Part shown: positions 1 through 8,338 of the stretch, piece by piece
Numbering within the stretch: the stretch's first letter is position 1
Layout: every line of letters begins with the position of its first letter
Source of the DNA: Bifidobacterium bombi DSM 19703
GTDB lineage: Bacteria; Actinomycetota; Actinomycetes; Actinomycetales; Bifidobacteriaceae
DNA: 64,000 bases
Assembly (NCBI RefSeq): GCF_000737845.1
Contig: NZ_ATLK01000001.1
Span: 1,488,001-1,552,000, forward strand
Reading direction: 5' to 3'
Program-made: the position numbers and the translations under genes
Notes under the pieces: generated by a model
The model's input: the letters and a program-made list of their open reading frames with translations, nothing else
The model's database searches: none
Told to the model about the DNA's origin: nothing

Positions 1-290
1 TCCGGACCCTGCACGCCGTCAGGAAAGCCTGGGTAATTCTCCACTTCTGTGGTGTTGACCAGCTGCCCACCTGGTGCGAGAGCCCCCGCGATGACCAACG
101 GCCGGTAGCCTGCGCGGCCCAGGTAGATTGCCGCCGTATAACCGGCTGGTCCTGAACCGATGACGATGGCATCGCGCACGTCATGCACGGCGTCTTCTTG
201 CTTCGCCTCCGACATGCCTTTTGTGTCGTTTACTTCGGCCGGAAGGCCGACTGAGCCAATCAGGTTACCGCTGTTCTTCAATTCGATCAT
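1..290 (-). CDS. trxB: Thioredoxin reductase, N-terminal part (runs off the window)
   Basis: Only the first 96 or so codons are in the window; the gene continues past the left edge. After a poorly conserved N-terminal extension of about 40 residues comes an FAD-binding dinucleotide fold with the [17 protein letters not shown] signature, followed by the PGGQL and NYPGF segments typical of low-molecular-weight thioredoxin reductases. The redox CxxC lies outside the window. The product would pass electrons from NADPH through FAD to thioredoxin in the cytosol. The ATG at 290 is taken as the start because it is the first in-frame ATG with a purine-rich stretch (AGGGTG) upstream. The ATG at codon 26 (MSEAK) is an alternative that would remove most of the extension. 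The gene has the same orientation as the sortase upstream, with about 70 nt between them. Confidence 0.9.
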   Translation of the reverse strand, partial: MIELKNSGNLIGSVGLPAEVNDTKGMSEAKQEDAVHDVRDAIVIGSGPAGYTAAIYLGRAGYRPLVIAGALAPGGQLVNTTEVENYPGFPDGVQGP

Positions 291-361
291 ATGGTCACCC
301 TAACATCAACGCAGACCTCACGCCATGGCTCATGCTTTAGGCACAAAAGCCAAATGTCCCG

Positions 362-1663
362 CTAATTCGTCACGGCCACGTAGTTGGACATCTGTTGGAG
401 TGCCGGTATGTTGGCGGCTGCCCAGGGGAAGGTCCATTGGAACAGCGCCATCGCCGCGGCGAATAGCAGAAGTGATATCAGAAGCAGGCGAATCGGGAAT
501 GTCCCGGGTTGCAGTCTGGTAAGACCTCCATAGAGACTCAGATTCGGTTTTTCGGCGCGGCCTTCGCGGATGGCACGTCGGCGCGGCCATCTCCAAACCA
601 CTGCGGCGGCCAGGAAGATCACCAAGTATGCCGCGAGAACCAGAAGAATCACGGGAATGAGCGAACGAATCCTCGTGAAAGCCGGACGTTTCCCATTATT
701 GATGAAACGGACCACGCCTTCATGGTCGGTATGCGCGAGTTCCTTAGGCACGCCGTCTGAGACCTTGGCCCAGTACTTCAAGGTGCCATAGGATATCCAC
801 CGGTGGGTGGGTGTGGAATATTTCGGTTCGCACGTCGTCAGAGTGATGAAACGGCTGGTCGGTGGCGCCGATGGGTCGTCGGGATTCGGGGCAATGACCT
901 GGACCTGATCGGGAGTCACGATCTTCATCTTGGTGTAGTTGTATACATACCAGTAATCTTTGGTTCGGATGACGATGGGGTCTCCGACCTGCAGCTTGTC
1001 CACGTCTCCCAAAGGCTGGCCGTAGCCGTTGCGATGACCGGCCACGGCAAAATTGCCCACTTGTCCAGGCAGTTGCGTTTGTGTGTAATGGCCAAGCCCA
1101 CGCTCGTTGAGTTCGGCCATATCCGTGCCTTCGACGATGGTGCGTTGCCATTGCTCACCGAAGCGTGGAATATAGATCTGAGCAATCAGATCGTTTGGTT
1201 TCAGATGTTCAGGTTGTACCGGGGGTTCGCTGTTCTGCGCTTCGGCGATATGCGTGCTCGGGCTTTGACTTGGGTCGCTCCACGATGATGATTGCACGCT
1301 TTCGTATTGGTTTCGTTGGGACTGTACTCCGGTCCACCACATCTGCCAAGCGATGTACAACGCACATATGGCGGCGGCGGTGAACAGAAGTTCCGCAACG
1401 ATGCCGAGCGCCTGCCACAAGGGGTCAACGTCGTTGGAGGACGCGCGGCCTGGCTCCGAAGAGTCGAATCGATAGGCGTCGCCGGTTTTCCGATAGACGC
1501 CGTACTGTGCCGACGGTGCACCCGTCGCCCCTGTAGGATAGCCGTTTTCACTGGAATCATCGAGATCATCCTCATCGTCCGAGACCATGGCCAACGAGTC
1601 CTGTAGATCGTTGGTGGATTGCGAATCGTCTCCAGACCCCGATTGCGTGAATTTTCTGGTCAT
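362..1663 (-). CDS. Class E sortase (membrane transpeptidase)
   Basis: 433 residues. An acidic, Ser-rich disordered N-terminus (1-78) leads to a membrane segment at about 85-110, then the sortase beta-barrel at about 155-300. The catalytic triad is visible: His210 in AVAGHRNG, Cys278 in the TLTTC motif and Arg288 in THRW. Two further hydrophobic segments follow (about 332-357 and 390-412), a C-terminal extension many sortases lack. Class E enzymes are the housekeeping sortases of actinobacteria and attach LAxTG-type proteins to peptidoglycan. No sortase substrate is encoded next to it. The neighbours DUF881 and crgA match the order seen near the origin in other actinobacteria, such as the mycobacterial crgA-DUF881-sortase block. 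The start is the ATG at 1663; about 270 nt of AT-rich sequence separates it from the DUF881 gene. Confidence 0.9.
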   Translation of the reverse strand: MTRKFTQSGSGDDSQSTNDLQDSLAMVSDDEDDLDDSSENGYPTGATGAPSAQYGVYRKTGDAYRFDSSEPGRASSNDVDPLWQALGIVAELLFTAAAICALYIAWQMWWTGVQSQRNQYESVQSSSWSDPSQSPSTHIAEAQNSEPPVQPEHLKPNDLIAQIYIPRFGEQWQRTIVEGTDMAELNERGLGHYTQTQLPGQVGNFAVAGHRNGYGQPLGDVDKLQVGDPIVIRTKDYWYVYNYTKMKIVTPDQVQVIAPNPDDPSAPPTSRFITLTTCEPKYSTPTHRWISYGTLKYWAKVSDGVPKELAHTDHEGVVRFINNGKRPAFTRIRSLIPVILLVLAAYLVIFLAAAVVWRWPRRRAIREGRAEKPNLSLYGGLTRLQPGTFPIRLLLISLLLFAAAMALFQWTFPWAAANIPALQQMSNYVAVTN

Positions 1664-1932
1664 CTACCGCCTCCTGTTCCTGTGCTTGCGATCTTCCCGG
1701 GCAGCGAGCACGAGTGACGATCGCTCAGCTCGGTTTTCCGGTTCGATGCGATTCGCCCATGTTCGCGCCACCGCCACTCACCGCAAAGCGCATTGCATGG
1801 TTATCCAATGAAAAACGGCTGAACACTACTCAATATAATATAATTACGGACATTACGCTGAGGCGGTTCTTTCGTGCGAGCAGGTTACGGGTGGCTTCGA
1901 CCGACTTCGATTCGCCGGTCAGGATGGTGCCC

Positions 1933-2751
1933 TTACCGGTCATCGTCTTGTGACTTCTTCGCCTTGGCGTATTTGAGCGTTTGTAATAGCGGGGTTTCGG
2001 GGAACTTGAGGTTGTCGTGTTCCTCAACCTTCCACCCCAGGCCGAAGGCACTGACATATTCCTTGTACTCCCTGATGGCGGACGAGTTTTTCAGCGCGTC
2101 CTGCATCTGCGCCGTGGGACCGATCGCCGAAATGGTGTATGGCGGCGAGTACTGCTTTCCTTGGAGCATGAGGACGTTTCCTTTGCAGCTGATGGCCGCA
2201 TTATAGGCAAGACGCTGATCCTGAATTCCCACCGCTTCGGCGCCCCCCCGCCACAGCGCGTTTACTACGGCTTCGATGTCCTGCTGATGAATCACGTAAT
2301 CATTGATATTCGAAGCTGTTCCCGAGCTGTTGACCATGTGCTGCCACAAGGGGGAGTCGTCCAGTGTCACACTTATCCCAGGACCTTGGACGGCGGCCAA
2401 TACAGTCGAGGACCCCATGTCCTGGTTGGAATCGCCTGAGTACTCCGTTTTGTCGCCATTCGCCGCTTTGTCTAGTGTGTTGACCTGTGCACCTAAATCC
2501 TTGACCTGTTTCTGAAGTCTGTTGACCTGCGTCACGCGCTGCTCCACCAGCTCTGCAGTGTCGGAGGAGACGGTGACCATTTTGTTGACCTTGATATTGG
2601 TCATAAGGAGAAAACCGGTCAAAGCGACGACCAGGAACATCGCAACACTGTTCATCAGGGTATGTTTCGCGCTATGACGACCGCTGCTATGTCTCCTCGC
2701 ATGATTTGTCATGTCTTCATTATCGTCCTGAGTGGTTACTTTCGAGTGCAT
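1933..2751 (-). CDS. DUF881 family membrane-anchored protein
   Basis: 272 residues. A hydrophilic His/Ser-rich N-terminus is followed by one membrane segment (about 33-52), a coiled coil (about 62-97, heptads such as VEQRVTQVNRLQKQVKDLGAQVNTL) and an extracytoplasmic DUF881 domain (about 110-260). This is the actinobacterial relative of Bacillus YlxW/YlxX. The family sits beside cell-division genes but its molecular job is not established. Here it is divergent from crgA and upstream of the sortase. The TATAAT hexamer on the minus strand at 2757-2762 ends 5 nt before the ATG, so the message may be leaderless. An internal ATG at codon 14 (MTNHARR, at 2712) is an alternative start. Confidence 0.85.
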   Translation of the reverse strand: MHSKVTTQDDNEDMTNHARRHSSGRHSAKHTLMNSVAMFLVVALTGFLLMTNIKVNKMVTVSSDTAELVEQRVTQVNRLQKQVKDLGAQVNTLDKAANGDKTEYSGDSNQDMGSSTVLAAVQGPGISVTLDDSPLWQHMVNSSGTASNINDYVIHQQDIEAVVNALWRGGAEAVGIQDQRLAYNAAISCKGNVLMLQGKQYSPPYTISAIGPTAQMQDALKNSSAIREYKEYVSAFGLGWKVEEHDNLKFPETPLLQTLKYAKAKKSQDDDR

Positions 2752-2764
2752 ACACTATTATAGT
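2736..2764. promoter_or_regulatory. Divergent promoter region of DUF881 gene and crgA
   Basis: Overlapping -10 hexamers face both ways. TATAAT on the minus strand (2757-2762) serves the DUF881 gene. TATAGT on the plus strand (2759-2764), with a weak TTACTT 17 nt upstream (2736-2741), serves crgA. Sharing the hexamers means the two polymerases would compete. This was read from sequence only. Confidence 0.45.
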
Positions 2765-2802
2765 TGATGGTATATAGCACGTTTGAATGGAGAAGTACGC
2801 TT

Positions 2803-3339
2803 ATGGCAGATGAAAAGCTGAAAGACGACGCATTGGGCGCCGTTGATAATGGCAAGGCCGGAGACGTTGAGGTCGACGCAGCTGCGGAAGGCATGGACGC
2901 TGCCAAGGATGGCGCCGCAAAGAACGGCTCCGTGGTGGAATCTGAAAATCATGAGGCCGCTGAGGAAACTTCGACGGATGGCGACTTTGCCGATGACGAT
3001 GATCTCGACCTGCCCATGGATGAAATCAACGCATTGCTCAGCGCCACGAATGAGGATCGCAAGAACATGAACGCCCAGATGCGTCGTGTGGCGCAGCGTG
3101 AGGCGGAAAGCCGCCGGCGCGTCGAAGAGACAGTGAAGAGCACCAAGACCAGTCCACGGTGGTATGTGCCCCTGTTTTGCGCGTTCCTCATCATTGGTAT
3201 GCTGTGGGCTGTCGTATATTATCTCACCAGCAGCATGCCCGGTGGTGGTTACCCCATTCCTGCGCTGAAGCAATGGAATCTGTTGGTGGCGCTTATCATC
3301 GTGCTCATTGGGTTCATCATGACGGTGGCTTGGTACTGA
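2803..3339 (+). CDS. crgA: Cell division protein CrgA
   Basis: 178 residues from the ATG at 2803, which has a GGAG ribosome site about 9 nt upstream. An in-frame GTG/ATG start at 2764 has none and would lie at the promoter. The first 100 or so residues are acidic and disordered (runs of D/E and A), which is long for this family. The conserved C-terminal part follows: SPRWYVP, membrane segment 1, the SSMPGGGYPIPALKQWN link, and membrane segment 2 ending in TVAWY. CrgA is a small actinobacterial septal membrane protein that binds FtsZ and penicillin-binding proteins and tunes septation. A strong hairpin terminator follows directly. Confidence 0.92.
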   Translation: MADEKLKDDALGAVDNGKAGDVEVDAAAEGMDAAKDGAAKNGSVVESENHEAAEETSTDGDFADDDDLDLPMDEINALLSATNEDRKNMNAQMRRVAQREAESRRRVEETVKSTKTSPRWYVPLFCAFLIIGMLWAVVYYLTSSMPGGGYPIPALKQWNLLVALIIVLIGFIMTVAWY

Positions 3340-3361
3340 TACCGCATCGTCAACTGTTGTG

Positions 3362-3396
3362 AACGGCTGCCTTCTGATGGAGGGCAGCCGTTTTCG
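3362..3396 (+). terminator. Intrinsic terminator of crgA
   Basis: The arms CGGCTGCC (3364-3371) and GGCAGCCG (3383-3390) form a perfect 8-bp stem with a short loop, followed by TTTTCG. It lies 25 nt after the crgA stop. Confidence 0.85.
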
Positions 3397-3579
3397 ATAT
3401 GGATACCTGGGTGGTTCGTCCTCGGAAATCACAGGTGGGGAAGCCATCTTCGGCGGGAAGAAGGTCTGCCGGACGAGTCGGCTCTCGTCTCCCGTCTCAG
3501 GAGTGCAGCATAGGGTGCTAGAGGCCGGAACGACAGTGGCGTCGTGCATAACGGGATGTGCAACTGTTGACAGTTGAAA

Positions 3580-3732
3580 TGTGGATATCCGTTTTTCCAC
3601 ATTATCCACATCATCTAAACGTTGCAAATTGTGGAATTGTGTGTAACTTTGTGGATAACTTATCTAGTTGTCTACAACTTATCCCCAACTTATACCCCGT
3701 GTTAAACCATATTATCCACATTATTGTCCACA
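3580..3732. other. Cluster of DnaA boxes, candidate oriC or origin-proximal DnaA-binding locus
   Basis: The roughly 460-nt gap between crgA and dcd contains three perfect TTATCCACA boxes (3602-3610 plus, 3650-3658 minus, 3712-3720 plus). Four boxes have one mismatch: 3580-3588 minus, 3593-3601 plus, 3679-3687 plus (TTATCCCCA) and 3724-3732 plus (TTGTCCACA). Weaker matches lie at 3630-3638 and 3668-3676. The spacers are AT-rich (for example 3611-3630 and 3690-3711), as expected of a duplex-unwinding stretch. dnaA and dnaN are not within the window, so this may be the origin itself or an additional DnaA-binding site near it. The genes to the left read left and most genes to the right, including the rRNA operon, read right, which fits an origin at or near this point. 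The 3397-3579 segment shows nothing else recognisable. Confidence 0.65.
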
Positions 3733-3800
3733 ACGGTGGAGAACTACAGGCATGTAATTTGCGGATGGCACATGTCTACGGTTCTTACGGCGGTGTTCGC

Positions 3801-4382
3801 TTAGTCCTCGATTCGTGCCCTGTAGAAGTTTTCATAGGATCGTGAAGGAGTGGGGCCGCGTTGACCTTGGTAGTGCGAACCCGTGCCGGATGAACCATAG
3901 GGGTGTTCTGCCGGAGAGCTCAATTCGAAGAAGCACATCTGACCTATTTTCATGCCTGGCCAGAGCTTGACCGGAAGCGTACTCACGTTCGAAAGCTCCA
4001 GTGTGATGTGACCTTCGAAGCCAGGGTCGATGAAGCCGGCGGTTGAGTGCGTGAGGATCCCAAGACGACCGAGGGAGCTTTTGCCCTCCAAGCGTGCGGC
4101 GATCGTTGCGTCAAGCTTGACGTATTCCCACGTAGAGCCAAGTGCGAATTCGCCTGGGTGCAGTATCCAAGGCTCATCCGCCTTCACTTCGAACTGTTCG
4201 GTGAGTTCGCCCTGGTTCTCCGACGGGTCCACATATGTATATGCATGGTTGTTGAACAGACGGAAATATCGGTCAAGCCTGACATCGATCGATGCAGGTT
4301 GCACCATCTGCGGCGTCCAAGGATCAAGCGAAATGTGTCCTCCGTCGTGGGCGGCGAGGATTCCTCTATCGGAAAGCAGCAT
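3801..4382 (-). CDS. dcd: dCTP deaminase (actinobacterial, probably dUMP-forming)
   Basis: 193 residues, normal length. The core GKSSLGRLG (101-108) supplies Ser/Arg residues of the active site. [12 protein letters not shown] (111-122) and GHITLELSN with the catalytic Glu129 follow. The C-terminal [12 protein letters not shown] tail closes over the nucleotide. These blocks closely match the bifunctional dCTP deaminase/dUTPase type known from Mycobacterium, which converts dCTP straight to dUMP for thymidylate synthesis. That bifunctionality is inferred from family resemblance. An AAGGAG ribosome site sits 7 nt before the ATG. The gene faces the DnaA-box region with its 3' end. Confidence 0.93.
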   Translation of the reverse strand: MLLSDRGILAAHDGGHISLDPWTPQMVQPASIDVRLDRYFRLFNNHAYTYVDPSENQGELTEQFEVKADEPWILHPGEFALGSTWEYVKLDATIAARLEGKSSLGRLGILTHSTAGFIDPGFEGHITLELSNVSTLPVKLWPGMKIGQMCFFELSSPAEHPYGSSGTGSHYQGQRGPTPSRSYENFYRARIED

Positions 4383-4654
4383 GAGATTCTCCTTAGATAC
4401 TATGTATGCCGTTGTTATGTTCTGTGTTTCAGTCTAGCTGCTGCATGGGAACGTCAGGTGCGGTGACTCGAAACAGGTTCGACGTTCCGGCGTTCTGGTT
4501 GCCGCAGCTTGCGCGTCTCGTTCGTGCGTATAGTCCGCGTTCGGGTGCATGATGGCAATCGCACGGTTTCGGCTCGCCGGAGCGGTGGCTTTCGATTGCG
4601 CGGGCATCCGGTTGCAGACCTGGATTTTCAGGAAGTTTTCAGATAATATCCGTG

Positions 4655-4784
4655 TTACATGAAGAAAAAGGGAGTTATATAGAGGTGTCAGCAAAAGTTG
4701 ACCGGGAGCTAGCTCCTGATAACTGAACCCTTCTTCTCTCTTTCTCTTCCCCGGTGCGTAACGCACTGGGGTTTCTCTTTTTCG
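4655..4784 (+). ncRNA. Candidate small RNA ending in an intrinsic terminator
   Basis: A terminator (4749-4784) stands more than 350 nt from any plus-strand gene it could serve, so a short transcript is likely. A -10-like GATAAT/TAATAT lies at about 4642-4649; no good -35 is visible. The putative RNA carries the perfect palindrome GGAGCTAGCTCC and a long pyrimidine tract before the terminator hairpin. It does not resemble SRP RNA, tmRNA, RNase P RNA or 6S RNA. A 7-codon reading frame beginning at 4659 is probably meaningless. Confidence 0.3.
4749..4784 (+). terminator. Intrinsic terminator
   Basis: CCCCGGTGCG, loop TAA, CGCACTGGGG (4749-4771) gives a 10-bp stem with one G-T pair, followed by TTTCTCTTTTT. 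It is strong on the plus strand; no plus-strand gene precedes it. Confidence 0.75.
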
Positions 4785-5011
4785 TCGTCATACCCGTCCG
4801 CCCCGTGCTCCGTCTTGTTTCTGCGTCTCGTGAGGTTTCGGCATATTTGCGACCCATGCGCTATGTGCTTGGCATGGGCTGGCAAGGTCTACGCATGGTG
4901 CGCGGCCAAGGCGGTCCAAGTGGTTGTCGGGCTCCGTGCCGGATGCATGCCGACGAGGTCGATGAGCGGAACGCTCCATTATCTACTCATGCCGATAGTG
5001 CACAGACCTCG

Positions 5012-5040
5012 TTGCCTTGTGCATGAAACGCACTTATAGT
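5012..5040 (+). promoter_or_regulatory. Sigma-A promoter of the esterase gene (leaderless transcript)
   Basis: TTGCCT (5012-5017), a 17-nt spacer and TATAGT (5035-5040). The expected transcription start falls on the ATG at 5048, and no Shine-Dalgarno sequence is present, so the mRNA should begin at its start codon. Confidence 0.65.
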
Positions 5041-5047
5041 GATGGAT

Positions 5048-5845
5048 ATGAGTGAACACAGCGTTGAAGAAAGTACCGAAGGAGGGTTCCCGGGCAATGG
5101 TTCCGAGGTCGGTCTCGGCCGAAGTTCCAGCGTTGTTCCGGGCCGTTTCGGTGAGCCGCTCGAAATTTCGCATGCGGTCTATTCCCGGGGAGGTGGCCGG
5201 CTCCAGCTCGGGCGTCCGTTGTTTCTATGTCTGCACGGATGGGGCTCCAACGAGCTTGACCTTGCTGACATGATGCGGTATGTGGCTCCGGGCAACGACT
5301 ATGTCTCGTTGCGGGCGCCACTTGTCCTCGAGGCTGAAGCCCCGGGTGAGTTCGGAAGCGGCGCGGGCGCTTACAGTTGGTTCCATGACAGTGTTCCCAG
5401 CGGTGAGGATCGTGATCGCGACATATACGCCGCTGCCAAGGCGGTCGATGACTGGGTGTCAGGGAACATTGACGCCCAACGGCAGATCGTCCCCATAGGT
5501 TTTTCGCAGGGAGCGGCGCTCGCGGTTCATTTGCTGCGCATCCATCCGGAACGGTATCGTGCGGTCATCGCCCTTTCCGGCTTCCTCGCCTCGGCGGCCG
5601 TTCCCGGTGTTGCTCCCGGCGATGTTCGTCTTCCGTCCCTGGAAGTACCGGTATTCTATGGCTACGGTGCTCGCGATTCGGTCTTGCCGAAGTATGAATC
5701 GGCTGCGCTTGCGGCGTGGCTTAATGAATGTTCCTGGCCGACCATAAAGGAATACCGCACGCTTGACCATGCGGTGAGCCTTGAAGAGTTCGGTGATATC
5801 CGCCAGTGGCTTGTGCTTCATAACATCTCCTCGGGCGTGGTGTGA
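5048..5845 (+). CDS. Alpha/beta-hydrolase, phospholipase/carboxylesterase family
   Basis: 265 residues. After about 60 poorly conserved residues comes a serine hydrolase of the carboxylesterase/thioesterase type (YpfH/EstB-like). It has the LCLHGWGSNE oxyanion block, nucleophile Ser153 in GFSQG, Asp210 in YGARDSVLP and His241 in LDHAV. Cytosolic; no signal peptide. The natural ester substrate cannot be told from sequence. The start is set at the ATG at 5048 because the promoter places the transcript start there; a GTG at 5039 and an ATG at 5042 lie upstream in frame without a ribosome site. It converges on the antiporter gene, with an 86-nt gap and no clear terminator. Confidence 0.8.
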   Translation: MSEHSVEESTEGGFPGNGSEVGLGRSSSVVPGRFGEPLEISHAVYSRGGGRLQLGRPLFLCLHGWGSNELDLADMMRYVAPGNDYVSLRAPLVLEAEAPGEFGSGAGAYSWFHDSVPSGEDRDRDIYAAAKAVDDWVSGNIDAQRQIVPIGFSQGAALAVHLLRIHPERYRAVIALSGFLASAAVPGVAPGDVRLPSLEVPVFYGYGARDSVLPKYESAALAAWLNECSWPTIKEYRTLDHAVSLEEFGDIRQWLVLHNISSGVV

Positions 5846-5931
5846 CGAAAACAAAGTCGGTCTGCACATTGCAAAAGCCCAGTGCAGGAGTATGGTAGCG
5901 CTCCTTCGGCGCAGCATCGGGACCGGCTGGT

Positions 5932-8004
5932 CTAGGCCTCGTCCGCATCCACCTGCATCACATACACATTGCGCCGTAATTCACGTGCCTGTGTTCTTGA
6001 AATCTCTTCGTCCTCCAACATGCTCTGTATGATTCCCAGTTCGATGGTGTAGCTCTCGTTTCTCGCTTCCTGGATCCGCGAGCGCGTCCCTATGGCGTTG
6101 CCGAGCGAGAAACGGCTGCGCAAGGCGTGTTCGTTGCGTTGGTAATCCTGCAGCAGGGCCATGTAATATTCACTCATCGCACTGTCGCCGTGCATCCTTT
6201 GCGTGATGCGGTCTATCACGTGTTCAACGGCGTCGATTTGGATGGTACGCATCACGGCGTCGATTTCGTTTTCTGCGAGTACCGGGGTGCTGTGACGCAC
6301 CCTGGTGATGATGCGCCGCGTCCATAACCTCAGCCTATGTCCCCAGGCATGCGCACGGCCACGGATTTTTGAGAGAATTCGGCCTCCTCCGCTTCGTTTG
6401 CGCGCGTGACGCAGGGCGTGCATGATTTGGTCCATGAGACGTTCGCATGCTTCTATTTGCAGGTCACGTTGATCGGGGTCGAGAGCTTCTTCTGATTTGA
6501 CCCGTGCCAGCCGTTTTTTGATGAAATCCTTCTCCCAGGTGAGTGCTTGAATCTGCAATTCCTGGAACTTCTGTTCGTCGAAAGCTCCGGTGCGCTCTCG
6601 AAGCCGGGTGATGCGTCGGTTATATGAGTCGATTACGGGCAGGACGATGGGCCGGTTTTCCGGATCCGTCTGTTCCGCCAGCTGCCCGACCGTTCTGCGC
6701 AGCACTTCGATGGTCACGTCCGCCATCCTGCGTGAGGTTTCCGCGGACTTTTTGTCGGGCGCGAGCAGCGGCAGCATGAAATTCGCCAGGACGAGGGTGA
6801 CGATGATGACGCCCGAAGCTATGAAGATAAGCTCGGAGCGCATGGGGAATCGCGCTCCTGAGCTTATGGCATAGGGCACGGTGAACATCAGCGAAAGGGT
6901 GATGGTGCCTTTCGCTCCTCCGAATGTCATGATCGCCACGGAACGCCATTGTTCCGCATCAAGTCCGAGGCGTCGTTCGCCACCGTCCCTTGTGCCCATG
7001 GCCATCGCCGCCAACCATACGAATCTGAGCGTCAGAACCGCCATTGAAACAAGGATGATGAAACCCACGAGCATTCCGTTGGGCACGGACGTGTCGTTCC
7101 AACTGGCGCGGATGGCGTCCGGAAGCTGCATGCCAAGTACGATGAACACGGTTCCGTTCAGGCTGAAAGAAAGCACCGACCACACGCTGTTGGAAACGAT
7201 GTTGGTCCGAGCCGTGTTCGGGCTGATGCCGGTACGGTCGAAGTGCACGAAAAGACCGAACGCGACTACGGCCAGTATGCCGGATACATGTGCGATGCCG
7301 TCCGCCGCCACATATACGAGGAACGGGAGGAACAACTCCATGAGGATACGGCTTGTGGTGGTCTCCCACCCTGCTGCTCGTATGCTTTCGAAAAGTCGGT
7401 TGGTGACCCATGCGGCGACGACCCCCACGGCGGCGCCTCCCAAAAACGACAGCAGAAAATGCCATGTCGCGTCGGCTAACGAGAAGTGTCCGGTCGCGGC
7501 AGCAAGAATCGCAAACTGAAACCCCACGACTCCCGAGGCGTCGTTGAACAGGGATTCACCTTTGAGGATGCCTTTCTGTTTTCCGCTCAATGCGGCCTCA
7601 TGGCTCAGCGATGAGACCGCCACCGCATCGGTGGGTCCCAATGCGGCTCCCAGCGCGAACGCCGCGGCCAGCGGTATGGTGGGCCAGACGAAATGAAGGG
7701 TATAACCGATGACCACCATCGTCATAAGAGCCAAACCGATGGCGAGCACAAGCGCCGGTTTCAGGGTCCGCACAAGCGCCGTCTTTTCGGTTTCGTGAGC
7801 TTCGAGGTATAGCAGGGGAGCGATGAACAGTATCATGAACAATGACGGATCGAGCTTCACTGAAGGGAACGCCGGCAGTAGGGTCAGCGCAACGCCGAGG
7901 GCAATCTGCACCAATGGCGTCGAAATGCGCGGAATGAAGCGACTGATGAACGATGAGACGACCACCGCTCCGAGTATGGAGAGGACCATTTCGAAAATTT
8001 CCAT
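5932..8004 (-). CDS. CPA1-family Na+/H+ antiporter
   Basis: 690 residues: about twelve membrane segments within residues 1-430, then a soluble cytoplasmic tail of about 260 residues rich in Arg, Glu and Gln with probable helices. Transport signatures of the NhaP/NHE group are present: GPTDAVAV around Asp126 and ESLFNDASG with Asn154-Asp155 forming the ion-binding site. It would exchange cytoplasmic Na+ (or K+) for protons and so control pH and salt tolerance. The start is fixed by an AGGAGG ribosome site 6 nt before the ATG at 8004. It is a single gene, convergent with the esterase. Confidence 0.92.
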   Translation of the reverse strand: MEIFEMVLSILGAVVVSSFISRFIPRISTPLVQIALGVALTLLPAFPSVKLDPSLFMILFIAPLLYLEAHETEKTALVRTLKPALVLAIGLALMTMVVIGYTLHFVWPTIPLAAAFALGAALGPTDAVAVSSLSHEAALSGKQKGILKGESLFNDASGVVGFQFAILAAATGHFSLADATWHFLLSFLGGAAVGVVAAWVTNRLFESIRAAGWETTTSRILMELFLPFLVYVAADGIAHVSGILAVVAFGLFVHFDRTGISPNTARTNIVSNSVWSVLSFSLNGTVFIVLGMQLPDAIRASWNDTSVPNGMLVGFIILVSMAVLTLRFVWLAAMAMGTRDGGERRLGLDAEQWRSVAIMTFGGAKGTITLSLMFTVPYAISSGARFPMRSELIFIASGVIIVTLVLANFMLPLLAPDKKSAETSRRMADVTIEVLRRTVGQLAEQTDPENRPIVLPVIDSYNRRITRLRERTGAFDEQKFQELQIQALTWEKDFIKKRLARVKSEEALDPDQRDLQIEACERLMDQIMHALRHARKRSGGGRILSKIRGRAHAWGHRLRLWTRRIITRVRHSTPVLAENEIDAVMRTIQIDAVEHVIDRITQRMHGDSAMSEYYMALLQDYQRNEHALRSRFSLGNAIGTRSRIQEARNESYTIELGIIQSMLEDEEISRTQARELRRNVYVMQVDADEA

Positions 8005-8338
8005 GTTGTCCTCCTGTTCTTGTCGTTCTGCGGTTCACACAGCATTGTTTAGGCGGTGTCCTCATTCGGCCGATGCCGCGAAATGGAATGAACGGGCATG
8101 CCGGTTCCGGTTGTCACTTGTCTGATATAGACCCTTGATATCAATTATAAACGTCTGATATTTCGTGCATGTGGCGAAGATGTAAAGCGGCTGGCGACCT
8201 CATGGATCGATGTATGGGTGGTTTTCGGTTCTCGCGGTGCTGCTGGTTGCAAGGTTCTAAGGGCCACGACTCGCACGGTCTTGCCGTGGTGTCTGACGCC
8301 GGCTGAATAAGGTGCGGCGTCCACTTTAGACTGGAGGC
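8005..8338. other. Divergent intergenic region (antiporter / tadA)
   Basis: It holds the upstream regions of both genes. The perfect palindrome TTGATATCAA lies at 8135-8144, and GATAT-containing repeats flank it (about 8121-8130 and 8153-8160), which could be a regulator site. A weak TAGACT -10 (8327-8332) ends 6 nt before the tadA ATG. No gene was seen. Confidence 0.4.

Larger units (their letters stand above)
4383..5011. other. Intergenic region between dcd and the esterase gene
   Basis: No credible protein-coding gene is present. The left part holds the leader of dcd (minus strand). The middle (about 4640-4784) could encode a small RNA that ends in a good terminator. Nothing else is recognisable between 4785 and 5011. 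Confidence 0.5.

Noticed and set aside
4659-4682. Seven-codon frame in the candidate small RNA
   Set aside because: Too short to be supported as a leader peptide; no run of regulatory codons.
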